Shown: piece by piece, positions 16,071-24,737 of the stretch
Layout: each line of letters opens with the position of its first letter
How positions within the stretch are numbered: position 1 is the stretch's first letter
Source of the DNA: DTKD01 sp050948905
Lineage (GTDB): Bacteria; Armatimonadota; UBA5829
NCBI GenBank assembly: GCA_050948905.1
Contig: JBMNES010000001.1
Location: forward strand, 248,001-312,000
Length of the DNA stretch: 64,000 bases
Reading direction: 5' to 3'
The notes under the pieces: model-generated
The model's database searches: none
What the model was told of the DNA's origin: nothing
Seen by the model: the letters and a program-made list of their open reading frames with translations, nothing else
Program-made: the position numbers and the translations under genes

Positions 16071-19000
16071 ATGAAGCTGTACCCAAGAGTAGTGCTGTTT
16101 CTGCTTCTCGTAGTGCTGCTTTCAGCATCAGGTGTTGCTTGGTGTAGCGCAAGCGTCCCAGACGACATAGGCGCATGCCTCAACCAGCCTGACGGCAGCA
16201 GGGTCACGCTACCTTCCGAGCAAGTGATATGGCGCGGAAGAAGCGGGAAGTCATTCGCAATCAAAGAATGGACTGAGAAGCAGCCCCCACTATCGAAACC
16301 CCGCTTGGTCGTTGTTAGTACCAAGCCACTACCCGTAGAGGAGTACTGGACTGTCGATGTAACCGGTGTCCTCTCCACACTCCCAGGCACTTCCAAAGAT
16401 GGTAGTGCAATCCGACAGAGAGTTCTTATCGTTACCCCTGATAGTGTATCTGTCTACTGTGACTCCAAAGGCAGGCCGTTCCTCTTCCCTGGTCTCAAGG
16501 GAACGGGCATCGAATGGGCTAACAAGCGTACCCTCATCGAATTGGCAGGAGAAAGCACCGTGCAGTCTGCCAGTATGTCAACAATGGACGCAGGCACTCT
16601 ACCCCCAATGGAGGATTCACCAGACTCAGAGCCAACTCCTCCTGCACCTGGTTCACGGGATTCTCTAAAGTGGTTACCTGATGGTGCCCCCGTAAGCGTA
16701 AACGGGGCAATAGTCTCAGCCAGCTTCAGCGACTACGGGTTCTTCTACGTGGAGAAAAGTGACCGGTCATTCGGAATCTGGATAAGCGCACCGGATTATA
16801 TGTATGAAGGTCAGCTTGTAGACATCACTGGAAGAATGGGAACCGGCGGCGGCGAACGTGCTGTTATCGCCGACCAAGGCGGCGTCAACGTTGTCGATTA
16901 CAACACCTACCCACGCCCAACTGAATTGGGCATGCCAAACAAACACTTAGGCGGTGGCGCAGTCGGCTTATTCACTCCAGCAGTATCAGACGCAGCCGGG
17001 CTGAACAACACTGGCTTGCTTGTGAGAGCTTGGGGCAAAGTCACCTATGTGGACTCTCAGAACCGCATCTACTATATAAATGACGGTTCGGATGTAACCG
17101 CCGATGCTGGGCATGTGGGCGTGAAGGTGTATGACCTGACCTATGACCCGTTACCTGCGCAGGATTCGTACCAGATCGTGAGCGGTGTTTCAGCCGCCGA
17201 ATGGCCTCAAGGGGCGAGTTCAAGTATAAGAGTAGTCTGGAAAACAAGTTCCGTCACTCCGGCAACTCAAGCCGGTTCGGGAACAATATCCGGCACAATA
17301 ACGGCAACAGGCGCAGACGGCAAGACCGTGAAAGTGTATTGCGCCAGTGGTTCCATTACTGCAACATTCTCCGGCAATACCGCGAATTACACCTTAGCCG
17401 TTCCTTACGGCAGTCATGCCGTGACTGTAAGCATGCTGGGCTATAAGACCATCACTCAGCTTGCTACCGTCAACTCTGGAACTCCGGTTGATCTCGACTT
17501 TACTATGCCCGCACTTCAGCGGCGAATAGATGTAGTTACCTCACCTTGGCGTATCCCACCGGACGGGGTGAGCGAGATGACTGTCACAGCCATTGTTCGA
17601 GATGAGGAGGGAAGACGTTTCGGCAACGAGCCTGTTACATGGAATGCTGACCTTGGCACCGTGATAAGTTCCGATACAACAACCGACGCCGTTGGGGAAG
17701 CTCGCCTTGTTTTACGTGCACCAAGCACACCAGGAACAGGTAGTGTCTCTGTTACAGTAGGAGGGGTAACCTACGTTGGATATGCTGAGTTTGCTTCACC
17801 AACGGCCCCATCAGTACGTATCAAGAGTCCTATAACAAATGATACTGTGTCTGGGACAACGACTATAGAACTTGAGTCTTGGGACAATGGGGGCGCAAAC
17901 CCAGGAGTTGTTCAACTGGCTATTACCGTTGATGGGCAGCCGCTCAGTGCAGCTTTGCCAGTCGGCCCAAAGGTCAAGTGGACAACATTCTCACTCCCAA
18001 ACGGCGTACATACGATACAGGCAGCAGCCAGTGACGGGGATTCAGAGTATGGCTACTCCCAGGCGGTCAACGTAACCACATCCAATAGCATCAACAGCGT
18101 GACAGTGAACAACGGTATGTTCGATGCAAATGACCCTGACCCCGCCAAACGGATAACTACTATATCCGCGTTGCAAGATGAAGCTACACCTTGGGAAGTT
18201 CAGATTACAAAGCGCGGTGCTTCGTCTCCTACACGAGTTTTCACAGGAACAGGAACCACGATAAGTGCAACCTGGGATGGTACTGACAGCCAAGGCAACC
18301 CAGCGTCTCCCGGCAGGTACAAATATACCATCAACGCAGGGGAATCTCAGGGACTGTCAGCACAGAGCTATGGGTTCTCGCTGTGGGATTATCTCGTTTT
18401 CCTAAGAACAAACCCTGATGCTCCAACCGCACTTCTTGTTGAAGGAGCTGTCTTCGATACGAACGATAGGTTGTTCGATTACGTCGAGGATGCTTGCCAG
18501 ACACGGGGATTCCAAGTCATAACCATTCCTTACAAGTACGCGACTTGGGATAGGTATCACTTCTTCATGAACGTGTATGAGCCTACGGTGCTGTGCGTTT
18601 CGAGTCATGGTCACTATGAGATTAGGAACGGCACCGACTGTCAACCATCGTTGCTTCCCCAGGTCTCCGAGTTCCTGCTAAAAGACTCGGTTGTCTACGC
18701 ATACCGTCCACAAGACAACCAAGGTAATTACTTCGCGCAATATCCTGAACCAGGGCAGCCAGCCTATGGCAGCATACCGGCAATACCAGGGAATCAATGG
18801 CCTGGAATGACTGCGCACTATGTAAGTGAACTTGGGTTGATGTTCTATTCTCCGCTCAAACTTGTATGGATGGATATTTGCTTTGGCGGACGCATTGGTT
18901 CCGAGTATGGTGACACAAGCGACCAATTCAACCCTTATGCCGTAGACATCTATGGGGCAAACGACTTAGCAGCCGAGTTCGGCATCTATAACAACGCTTG

Positions 19001-19277
19001 GGAGATAGGAGCGAGCTTCTGCGGATACTTCGAGCAATCTATCGCCGATAACCGATATGCCGACTTCGTTGGAAGGATATTCGGTTCTATGAAAGTCGGC
19101 TATAGCCTTGACCAGGGAATCACACGCGACGCCTGGAATGATGGGCGGTTTAATAGGCTGTACCCGGAAGGTATCAGCTACACTGATGGTGATTGCCAGA
19201 ACTGGCGTGTGCCTATGCCTCCGTATCACAACTTGCGGGTGCATGGCAATCCGTGGAGCACCTACCTTAGTCCGTAG
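16071..19277 (+). CDS. Large exported multidomain protein with a putative clan CD (caspase/gingipain-like) peptidase domain
   Basis: A 1068-residue protein on AAGGAGG-ATG 16071 with a Sec signal peptide (residues 1-26). After an unassigned region come an OB-fold-like domain (about 195-380, with RAWGKVTYVDSQNRIYYIND), a carboxypeptidase-regulatory-like domain (about 410-470), a Big_1/invasin-like Ig domain (about 485-580), a further Ig domain (about 580-670), a FlgD-type Ig domain (about 675-755), and a C-terminal domain of about 300 residues. That last part contains CVSSHGHYE with His846 and VWMDICFGGRIGS with Cys937, which match the HG and D.C.G signatures of clan CD cysteine peptidases. The dyad call is inference; the wide spacing (91 residues) is unusual. 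The lipoprotein gene follows 17 bp downstream. It is the largest cargo gene of the element. Confidence 0.7.
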   Translation: MKLYPRVVLFLLLVVLLSASGVAWCSASVPDDIGACLNQPDGSRVTLPSEQVIWRGRSGKSFAIKEWTEKQPPLSKPRLVVVSTKPLPVEEYWTVDVTGVLSTLPGTSKDGSAIRQRVLIVTPDSVSVYCDSKGRPFLFPGLKGTGIEWANKRTLIELAGESTVQSASMSTMDAGTLPPMEDSPDSEPTPPAPGSRDSLKWLPDGAPVSVNGAIVSASFSDYGFFYVEKSDRSFGIWISAPDYMYEGQLVDITGRMGTGGGERAVIADQGGVNVVDYNTYPRPTELGMPNKHLGGGAVGLFTPAVSDAAGLNNTGLLVRAWGKVTYVDSQNRIYYINDGSDVTADAGHVGVKVYDLTYDPLPAQDSYQIVSGVSAAEWPQGASSSIRVVWKTSSVTPATQAGSGTISGTITATGADGKTVKVYCASGSITATFSGNTANYTLAVPYGSHAVTVSMLGYKTITQLATVNSGTPVDLDFTMPALQRRIDVVTSPWRIPPDGVSEMTVTAIVRDEEGRRFGNEPVTWNADLGTVISSDTTTDAVGEARLVLRAPSTPGTGSVSVTVGGVTYVGYAEFASPTAPSVRIKSPITNDTVSGTTTIELESWDNGGANPGVVQLAITVDGQPLSAALPVGPKVKWTTFSLPNGVHTIQAAASDGDSEYGYSQAVNVTTSNSINSVTVNNGMFDANDPDPAKRITTISALQDEATPWEVQITKRGASSPTRVFTGTGTTISATWDGTDSQGNPASPGRYKYTINAGESQGLSAQSYGFSLWDYLVFLRTNPDAPTALLVEGAVFDTNDRLFDYVEDACQTRGFQVITIPYKYATWDRYHFFMNVYEPTVLCVSSHGHYEIRNGTDCQPSLLPQVSEFLLKDSVVYAYRPQDNQGNYFAQYPEPGQPAYGSIPAIPGNQWPGMTAHYVSELGLMFYSPLKLVWMDICFGGRIGSEYGDTSDQFNPYAVDIYGANDLAAEFGIYNNAWEIGASFCGYFEQSIADNRYADFVGRIFGSMKVGYSLDQGITRDAWNDGRFNRLYPEGISYTDGDCQNWRVPMPPYHNLRVHGNPWSTYLSP

Positions 19278-19294
19278 TCGAAGGAGGTGAATAT

Positions 19295-20209
19295 ATGAAA
19301 TGCTTCCTTGTGTTGGTCGTAGGCATCTTGATTATAGGAGGTACGATGTTGGCAGGTTGTAACCAGGCAGGCTCAGGAACCCCAGCGAAACACGGGTTAC
19401 TCGTGTCTGCGGGCTTTGCCAACGCGTCTGATGTGAGCTTCATTGTGATACAGTCAGGCGACATATTCAGGGTCGGAGACGCCGCAACAATCGACCAACT
19501 ATACAATGCTGTGAACCAACCGGATAGGAACTTCGTTACAAAGATGGTTAGGAACCGCCTGTTGACATTCGTTGGCGGTGACGGAAGAACGGCGTATGTC
19601 GTGTTCGGCGACGGCGGAGATTTGACTTCCCGTCAAGGGTCGTCAAAGCTCATGCGATTGGTGCGGAGTGTATACCGCACTCCTTCCTACAAAGATAAGA
19701 CTCATATATCTGTAGGAAGTCTTTCTGAGGTTCGGGTTATAGCATCCGGGAAGACTACTGTTGCGTCTCCGAAGTCTACCAAGCAGTGGAAGACAGCGCA
19801 AAACAGCACAGTTGATCTACTCCAGATGTGGAACCCTGATGACTTGCGCGGCTGTATACGCACAACCAAAAGCGAAGTGGATGGTCTATCATCTCGATAC
19901 ATCGAAGCTAGGACGGCACAGCCGGTAACATTCAAGGCTCTCATAGTCCCAAAGAACTTCGAGTGGTGGCCTCCACCTGATACGATTGAAACTCGTCCGA
20001 AGTTCGAGGACTACAGAAGCGGCACTGTTCGAGTTGTGAGTATTCAAGCCGATCAGATGCGTTTTGCGTTTGAGGTAAACGGCGGGAAAGACTGGATACT
20101 GTCACCGCCATTAGCAACGAAGAAGTTCCTTGGTTACAATTCACAAGGGCAAACTCAATACGGAGTCGATCAGTTTGAGGGGGTGGTATCAGCAGTAACC
20201 AAGCCGTAG
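19295..20209 (+). CDS. Lipoprotein of unknown function, cargo of the element
   Basis: A 304-residue lipoprotein: signal peptide ending in MLAGC with lipidated Cys22, ATG 19295 behind GAAGGAGG. The mature part is beta-rich, with DVSFIVIQSGDIFRVGD, two charged central stretches and a final strand-rich segment (VRVVSIQADQMRFAFEVNGG). I recognise no family. It lies 17 bp after the peptidase-like gene and both end in one terminator, so they are a two-gene operon and probably work together at the envelope. Possible roles are adhesion, inhibitor or accessory of the peptidase, but none is shown by the sequence. Confidence 0.75.
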   Translation: MKCFLVLVVGILIIGGTMLAGCNQAGSGTPAKHGLLVSAGFANASDVSFIVIQSGDIFRVGDAATIDQLYNAVNQPDRNFVTKMVRNRLLTFVGGDGRTAYVVFGDGGDLTSRQGSSKLMRLVRSVYRTPSYKDKTHISVGSLSEVRVIASGKTTVASPKSTKQWKTAQNSTVDLLQMWNPDDLRGCIRTTKSEVDGLSSRYIEARTAQPVTFKALIVPKNFEWWPPPDTIETRPKFEDYRSGTVRVVSIQADQMRFAFEVNGGKDWILSPPLATKKFLGYNSQGQTQYGVDQFEGVVSAVTKP

Positions 20210-20230
20210 AAGACCTACAGTAACAGCTAT

Positions 20231-20273
20231 GCGGCTCACAGGGGTGTAGTGGCCGGCCTGTGAGCCGCTTTTT
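20231..20273 (+). terminator. Rho-independent terminator of the cargo operon
   Basis: GCGGCTCACAGG (20231-20242) pairs with CCTGTGAGCCGC (20257-20268), followed by five T residues, 21 bp after the lipoprotein stop. Confidence 0.93.
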
Positions 20274-20311
20274 AGCCTTATAAAGTCTGGGAGGTACGAA
20301 TAGCCGTTTGA

Positions 20312-20566
20312 TTAGTCGTTGCTAGTCTCTATAGCCGATTCCAGAGCTTCTACAAACTCCCGCAATGATATTCCCATAGCCTTGCAGAACTCTCGAAGCT
20401 CCACTACATCAATGCGCCGTTCTCCCCGCTCACACTTGCTGATAACTGACTGTGTTGTCCCCAGCTTCTCCGCTATGTGCTGCTGTGTAAGACCTGCCGC
20501 CCTTCTCGTCTGCCGCAGGCATGCCAAAAAGGTAGCGTAGTCCTTCGTGTATATGCTTTTCTCCAT
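20312..20566 (-). CDS. XRE-family helix-turn-helix regulator C
   Basis: An 84-residue regulator beginning MEKSIYTKDYATFLACLRQT. The HTH is AGLTQQHIAEKLGTTQSVIS with recognition helix SVISKCERGERR, then DVVELREFCKAMGISLREFVEALESAIE. That C-terminus aligns with XRE B (15599), residue for residue in many positions, so one arose by duplication. ATG 20564-20566 is the preferred start, as the earlier frame to 20650 adds residues ahead of the HTH; no strong ribosome binding site favours either. A nested dyad (20661-20696) lies in its upstream region and faces the PH-domain gene, suggesting autoregulation and control of that operon. Confidence 0.82.
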   Translation of the reverse strand: MEKSIYTKDYATFLACLRQTRRAAGLTQQHIAEKLGTTQSVISKCERGERRIDVVELREFCKAMGISLREFVEALESAIETSND

Positions 20567-20660
20567 AGGATTCAGCCATAACCGCGTTGCCGTCTCAGGA
20601 CGCGGAACTTCCTTGCCCGATAGTTGAGCGGAAAGCAGGCATCCACTCACAGGCTCATCC

Positions 20661-20696
20661 TATTCGGAGATAGACTATAGTCCAACATAGAATAGT
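20661..20696. promoter_or_regulatory. Nested dyad operator CTATTC-N7-GACTATAGTC-N7-GAATAG
   Basis: The perfect 10-bp palindrome GACTATAGTC (20674-20683) and the outer arms CTATTC (20661-20666) and GAATAG (20691-20696) share the same centre, 20678.5. It lies between XRE C and the divergent PH-domain gene. The two arm pairs on one axis make chance less likely. Confidence 0.7.
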
Positions 20697-20827
20697 AGAT
20701 GATAGAATATCTGTGGCATAACATAAACAGGGAGAAGTCTGCTTGCTTGGTCGTGAGCAAAGCAGCCCTGACAGCGTTATTAGGGCATACAGTGCCGTTT
20801 ACAATCTTTGTATTCGGGGAGGAATCA

Positions 20828-21304
20828 ATGAGCTATATCGAACAGACTATTGCACCGGGTGAGCATGTTGTATACAGCACGCGGCTTAGTTCGGCAGTCA
20901 TCAAAATCTGCGTTATATTGGGCACGTTGGCAGGACTGACGTTCGGGGCAGGAATAGGGGCACTCGCGGGCGGTGTAAGCACGGCTATTGCAACAACAAT
21001 AGCCGCTTTGGGCATTGCCGTCATAGCGGGATGGCTTGCCATGCATTCATCTGAGTTCGCCGTCACGAACAAGCGTGTACTTATAAAGACCGGTATCCTG
21101 AACCAGCGAATGTTAGAGATTATGCTGACTAAAGTGGAGTCGGTTGAGGTTCGCCAAAGCATCTTCGGCGGTCTCTGGAACTATGGAACCCTGCTTGTCG
21201 GCGGCACCGGCTCTACCAAAGAACCGTTTCAGTATATCGAGAACCCGCTTGAGTTTCGGAAGCACATACAGCAGCAAATAGAAGAGAACAGGCAGGCGGC
21301 CTAA
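20828..21304 (+). CDS. Bacterial PH-domain membrane protein (bPH2/DUF304)
   Basis: A 158-residue protein starting at ATG 20828 behind GGGGAGGA; the open frame to 20699 is not supported. Two hydrophobic helices (about residues 22-45 and 55-75) precede the bacterial PH fold: FAVTNKRVLIKTGILNQRMLEIML, then TKVESVEVRQSIFGGLWNYGTLLVGG, the classic pattern of bPH2/YdbS-like proteins. These are membrane proteins of poorly known role, often near envelope stress or plasmid genes. It overlaps nothing and shares an operon with the next gene, which starts 51 bp later. Control by XRE C through the nested dyad is inference. Confidence 0.87.
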   Translation: MSYIEQTIAPGEHVVYSTRLSSAVIKICVILGTLAGLTFGAGIGALAGGVSTAIATTIAALGIAVIAGWLAMHSSEFAVTNKRVLIKTGILNQRMLEIMLTKVESVEVRQSIFGGLWNYGTLLVGGTGSTKEPFQYIENPLEFRKHIQQQIEENRQAA

Positions 21305-21355
21305 TAGCCTGCGACATGCAGCATGGTGACTGCCGCCCTATATGGAGGAAGAAGG

Positions 21356-21883
21356 ATGATGAACGACTACAACAGACCTGTAAAGGTGGATATTATCGGC
21401 GGTCTGGAAGACAGGCTTATGGGCTGTATCGGGTTCATACTGGTTGTCGGGCTTATTTGCGTTGTTCTTCAGAAGGTCGTATTGCCTGTTCTTTTCGTGG
21501 TCTTGATATTGGTTGCCGTTATCGCCATAATAGCCATACCATTCTTTCTATGGGTATGCTGCATGGCCTATATCAGCAGCGGGAGAACCGGAGGGCCGAA
21601 ATCGGCATTTTGGTTTCTCTCCAAACAACAAGCCGCAAAACAGATTGAAGCCATTGTGCGGGAAAGCTATCGGGGTAATTTACTTGGCGTGGAAGTCATG
21701 GGGCCTGTTGAGTCAGACAACTTGAAGTACATGCTCACGGCTTATGTTGATGTAAAAGCCTTTGCTAAGACTGCCAAACCGAAGAGGCTTGTATATCTGT
21801 GCAGTTGGTCATGCAAGTGGAATGAAACAGAATCGCGGAAACTGAGTGCGGCCTATGATTCATCGGCTCAGTTCCCGCGATAG
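21356..21883 (+). CDS. Membrane protein of unknown function
   Basis: A 175-residue protein on ATG 21356 (GGAGGAAGAAGG just upstream; the frame from 21323 adds 11 unsupported residues). Two hydrophobic helices at about residues 23-43 and 47-70 are followed by a soluble C-terminus with charged and aromatic residues (KPKRLVYLCSWSCKWNET). I recognise no family. It is the second gene after the PH-domain protein, with the same polarity, and converges on the tyrosine recombinase with 11 bp between stops. A partner role at the membrane is likely, its nature unknown. Confidence 0.7.
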   Translation: MMNDYNRPVKVDIIGGLEDRLMGCIGFILVVGLICVVLQKVVLPVLFVVLILVAVIAIIAIPFFLWVCCMAYISSGRTGGPKSAFWFLSKQQAAKQIEAIVRESYRGNLLGVEVMGPVESDNLKYMLTAYVDVKAFAKTAKPKRLVYLCSWSCKWNETESRKLSAAYDSSAQFPR

Positions 21884-21894
21884 CGGTTAGCAGG

Positions 21895-22860
21895 CTATGA
21901 AGCCCTTGTATATGGCACATGCAGTAGTTCAGCGGCCTTGCGCTTTGTAGCCTCTCCCCTGCGGTCATATCTCTGAGTGGTGGTAACGTTGGCATGGCCC
22001 GCAAGCTGTTGAACCGTGCTTATATCTGCACCGGCGTCAAGAAGCTCACCTATGAACGTGCGGCGCATGTCATGCGGGGAAAAGCCCTTTACTTCGGCTT
22101 CCTCTCCCCTCTTCTTCAGAACGTAAAATATGGACTGGTCAGTCATCGGCCTAATGGTGATGTTTCCGCCCTTGTTGACCGGGCAGAACAGGGTACCGGG
22201 GGTGTCGCCACGAAGTTCCAGCCATGCAAGCAGAGCTTCACGGCTTCCATTGGTAGCATATACCATCCGATCTTTGCGGCCTTTTCCAGCGCGAATGACA
22301 ATAGCACCTGTCTCTTGGTCGAAGTCTTCCAGCTTTAACGCCGCCGCTTCCGATCTTCGCACACCGGCACCATATAGAACGGCAAGCAAGGCGGCGTCTC
22401 TCGCACCAGCAGCCGAAGTATCCTTGCCGCATGCCTCAAACAGCGCGCGGACTTCGCCATGCGAGAGTGCACGGCCACTGGGTAGCTTTTCGCCTCTAAC
22501 GGCTCTCAAGTCGGCGGCGCGTTGGAAGTCCTCAGCAGTCATCAGCCCAAGCCGCCAAGACTCCTTCAGAACGCCGCGAAGGGCACTGAGCATCTTATTT
22601 GCAGTAGCCGGGGCATACTTCGCGGCCAACTCCTCCCGAATCGCCGCCGTGTGCTGATACCGAAGTCCGGCCCAATTCAGCGATACAGCGTCATCTCTGC
22701 CGCTTGTGAGTATTCCAGCTATGGTATCCAGTGCTTCCTTCATCGTGCGCCGCGAACCGGGGGCAAGACTCATAATGTAGACCGCCGCAGGGTGATTATC
22801 TGCCCTAAGATTGGCCGCGATTGCCGTCTCCGTCGTTGCCAATGCCGTGTCTGCCGCCAT
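21895..22860 (-). CDS. Tyrosine recombinase (XerC/D or phage-integrase type)
   Basis: A 321-residue site-specific recombinase. Catalytic residues are all present: Arg168 (GVRRSE), Lys193 (AGKGRKDR), His263 and Arg266 (HDMRRTF), His289 (GHANVTTTQRY) and nucleophile Tyr298. The N-terminal SAM-like core-binding domain spans about residues 30-110. ATG 22858-22860 follows GAGGTG; the frame to 22902 is less likely. The short length and lack of an arm-binding domain point to a Xer-like simple-site enzyme rather than a lambda-type integrase. With a serine recombinase in the same element, one may serve dimer resolution or a second, older insertion. Confidence 0.93.
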   Translation of the reverse strand: MAADTALATTETAIAANLRADNHPAAVYIMSLAPGSRRTMKEALDTIAGILTSGRDDAVSLNWAGLRYQHTAAIREELAAKYAPATANKMLSALRGVLKESWRLGLMTAEDFQRAADLRAVRGEKLPSGRALSHGEVRALFEACGKDTSAAGARDAALLAVLYGAGVRRSEAAALKLEDFDQETGAIVIRAGKGRKDRMVYATNGSREALLAWLELRGDTPGTLFCPVNKGGNITIRPMTDQSIFYVLKKRGEEAEVKGFSPHDMRRTFIGELLDAGADISTVQQLAGHANVTTTQRYDRRGEATKRKAAELLHVPYTRAS

Positions 22861-22964
22861 GCTGTTCACCTCGTTATTACTTACTAGAAGCCTCATTCTC
22901 ATAAGTAATTATGCCACGAAGCGAGCGGCCTGATAACTGTGGGAAATACCGGGATTGGATACAA

Positions 22965-23000
22965 CTAACGCCGCTGCTGTTGTCCAAACAACGGCGTTAG
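22965..23000 (-). terminator. Terminator-like hairpin after the unknown gene at 23013
   Basis: CTAACGCCG (22965-22973) pairs with CGGCGTTAG (22992-23000), with an inner TTGT/ACAA arm. It lies 13 bp beyond the stop of the minus-strand gene ending at 23013. No strong T-run on that strand. Confidence 0.65.
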
Positions 23001-23012
23001 CCTTCGCGCCGC

Positions 23013-24296
23013 CTATGACTTTACGTACTTCCGTAGAATGCCGATCTCCTCGTCACTAAGCGGTAGGCGGTAGAAGCTGAACATCCTTATGAACATGTCC
23101 ATGTCTTCGATACCAAGCCAACTGAATAGCCGCCTAAACCAATGCCTCTGCTCCCCGGTCATTCCATCCATTTGAAGAAGCATGCACTTCAGGACTTCTG
23201 CTGCTCTAAGGTTCGGTAAGAATACTCCCTCTGTCTTTATGGCGGCGTGGAAAGTCGGAATCATGGTGAAAGAAGCCGCCCTTCGGCCAATGGCATAGGC
23301 TGTGATTATCGTCTTCCGCCTATCTGGGCAATATGATAACCCGAATATGTCTATGGTGTCATCAGCCCGCCGTATGCCCATGAAGGGCAATAGCCGCGTC
23401 ATGAGCACATCGGAAATGAACTCCCTTTCCTCGTCAGATTGGAACCGGTGTTCAGTAGCGTTACGAATCTGAGGCTGTATGCTTCTGGGAATCTGCCTCA
23501 CCCGCAGGGATTCCGTTGAAGCGTTGCCCCAGACAATCACATTGGGCTTCTCGACTCTCCGGGCGTAGGGGCTGACTTGCATGGGTTCAAAGCCATAAGG
23601 TGTAACAAAGCCCGAATCAATGCGGTCATGGTATTGGACTCGAAAGACAGCCTTTCCCGGCAGACAGCGCACGGTCATGGTGTCGTTTCTCAGATTGCCG
23701 AATAACTCACAGACCATAGCGCAGTGTGATAGTTGGTGCTGAAGTTCCGGGCTGTCTTCGATCTCTGCAACCATTTCATATATGCCGCTACCTTCGACAA
23801 GTATTCGGCTGAAGTAAATGGGAAGCTCATTGGCGATATGAGGAAGCGGGGTATACTCAGTCCACCAAAGAGCTTGTATGCCGTCTCTCGGCAATCGCTT
23901 ATCTGTTCTCACTGCCGATAGCCTGGTTGTCTTCAATCGCCACAGGCCGGATTCGGCGTGCTTGACCAAAGACAAGTAGTGAGTCGGTTTCTTGTCCCGC
24001 CTTGCACCGATGTACAGGTTCAGTCGGGTGCTTTTCGGGCACTGCCGATTGATAAGGTTCTGAGCCTTGTTCTCAGTCGGTTCAATGCTACCGTCAACAC
24101 AGGCGGCGAAGAATGCGCTTGAGTTCTTCTTGTTGTTTCTATAGATTTGTGCACGTTCCCACGAGTCCTTAGCGTATAAGGCGGCTACTGCCGCAAGCAT
24201 CAACAGGCGTGGGATGCTTTCCTGATTAACTCCGTAACCATAACGATCTCTTGGGTTACGAAGCTTCGATCTTATAGGAACGCTGATTCGCGTCAT
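23013..24296 (-). CDS. Unknown 427-residue protein next to the primase
   Basis: I do not recognise this protein. ATG 24294-24296 is set by AAAGGAG nine bases upstream; a TTG at 24303-24305 is too close to that site. The N-terminal 60 residues include RLLMLAAVAALYAKDSWERA, an amphipathic helix. The middle is a mixed region with GLWRLKTTRLSAVRTDKR, and the C-terminus has repeated aromatic and basic helices (EQRHWFRRLFSWLGIEDMDM). It is cytoplasmic, with no membrane segment. It sits between the tyrosine recombinase and the primase-helicase with the same polarity, so a role in replication or maintenance of the element is possible. No catalytic motif is apparent. Confidence 0.7.
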   Translation of the reverse strand: MTRISVPIRSKLRNPRDRYGYGVNQESIPRLLMLAAVAALYAKDSWERAQIYRNNKKNSSAFFAACVDGSIEPTENKAQNLINRQCPKSTRLNLYIGARRDKKPTHYLSLVKHAESGLWRLKTTRLSAVRTDKRLPRDGIQALWWTEYTPLPHIANELPIYFSRILVEGSGIYEMVAEIEDSPELQHQLSHCAMVCELFGNLRNDTMTVRCLPGKAVFRVQYHDRIDSGFVTPYGFEPMQVSPYARRVEKPNVIVWGNASTESLRVRQIPRSIQPQIRNATEHRFQSDEEREFISDVLMTRLLPFMGIRRADDTIDIFGLSYCPDRRKTIITAYAIGRRAASFTMIPTFHAAIKTEGVFLPNLRAAEVLKCMLLQMDGMTGEQRHWFRRLFSWLGIEDMDMFIRMFSFYRLPLSDEEIGILRKYVKS

Positions 24297-24311
24297 GTCG
24301 GTCAACTCCTT

Positions 24312-24500
24312 TCAAATGGTGTGTGCGGACTCTCTTCTTCGACCAAAAGCCGTGAAACGATCTCCAGAAGCGGCGATTGGTCGTTTCAGAAGCATTACCT
24401 GCAATATTGCCGCGTCTGTTTCGCTTTGGCCGTCGTTGTAGCTGTCAATAGTCTCAACTTGGCAGTGTTGGCGCGACTGGTTCCGCTGTTTCGCCGTCAC
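24312..24500 (-). CDS. Possible 62-residue small protein
   Basis: A GTG-initiated frame of 62 hydrophilic residues that begins MTAKQRNQSRQHCQVETIDS and ends 15 bp before the start of the unknown 427-residue gene, on the same strand. There is no strong ribosome binding site before the GTG. It could be a short operon leader or partner, or noise. I keep it at low confidence because of its position and polarity. Confidence 0.3.
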   Translation of the reverse strand: MTAKQRNQSRQHCQVETIDSYNDGQSETDAAILQVMLLKRPIAASGDRFTAFGRRRESAHTI

Positions 24501-24737
24501 CGGTAAGGTTCAGGTGGCACGAACCCCCCATCCCCCCGGTATTTCTAGCAGGCCGGGTGCTAGTCATGGACTCTGACCATTGCAGGTAATGGGGTAGTAA
24601 AGACTAGCCCCATTACCATAGCGTTGTTCAGGCCAACAACTTGAGACTTGGCGAGTTGACGAGAAAACGGTAGTTTCCTAAGACCACCCATAGCACAAGC
24701 GTATCATGGTGGTCATGGGAAAACCGGTTAAGCTCGT
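24501..24737. other. 237-bp intergenic region with two hairpins downstream of the primase
   Basis: GGTAATGGGG (24586-24595) and CCCCATTACC (24609-24618) form a near-perfect stem with TAG-type loop edges. A second arm, GACCACC and GGTGGTC, lies around 24681-24715. It could be the origin or terminator region of the element, but no iterated repeat or AT-rich stretch is seen. Confidence 0.5.
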
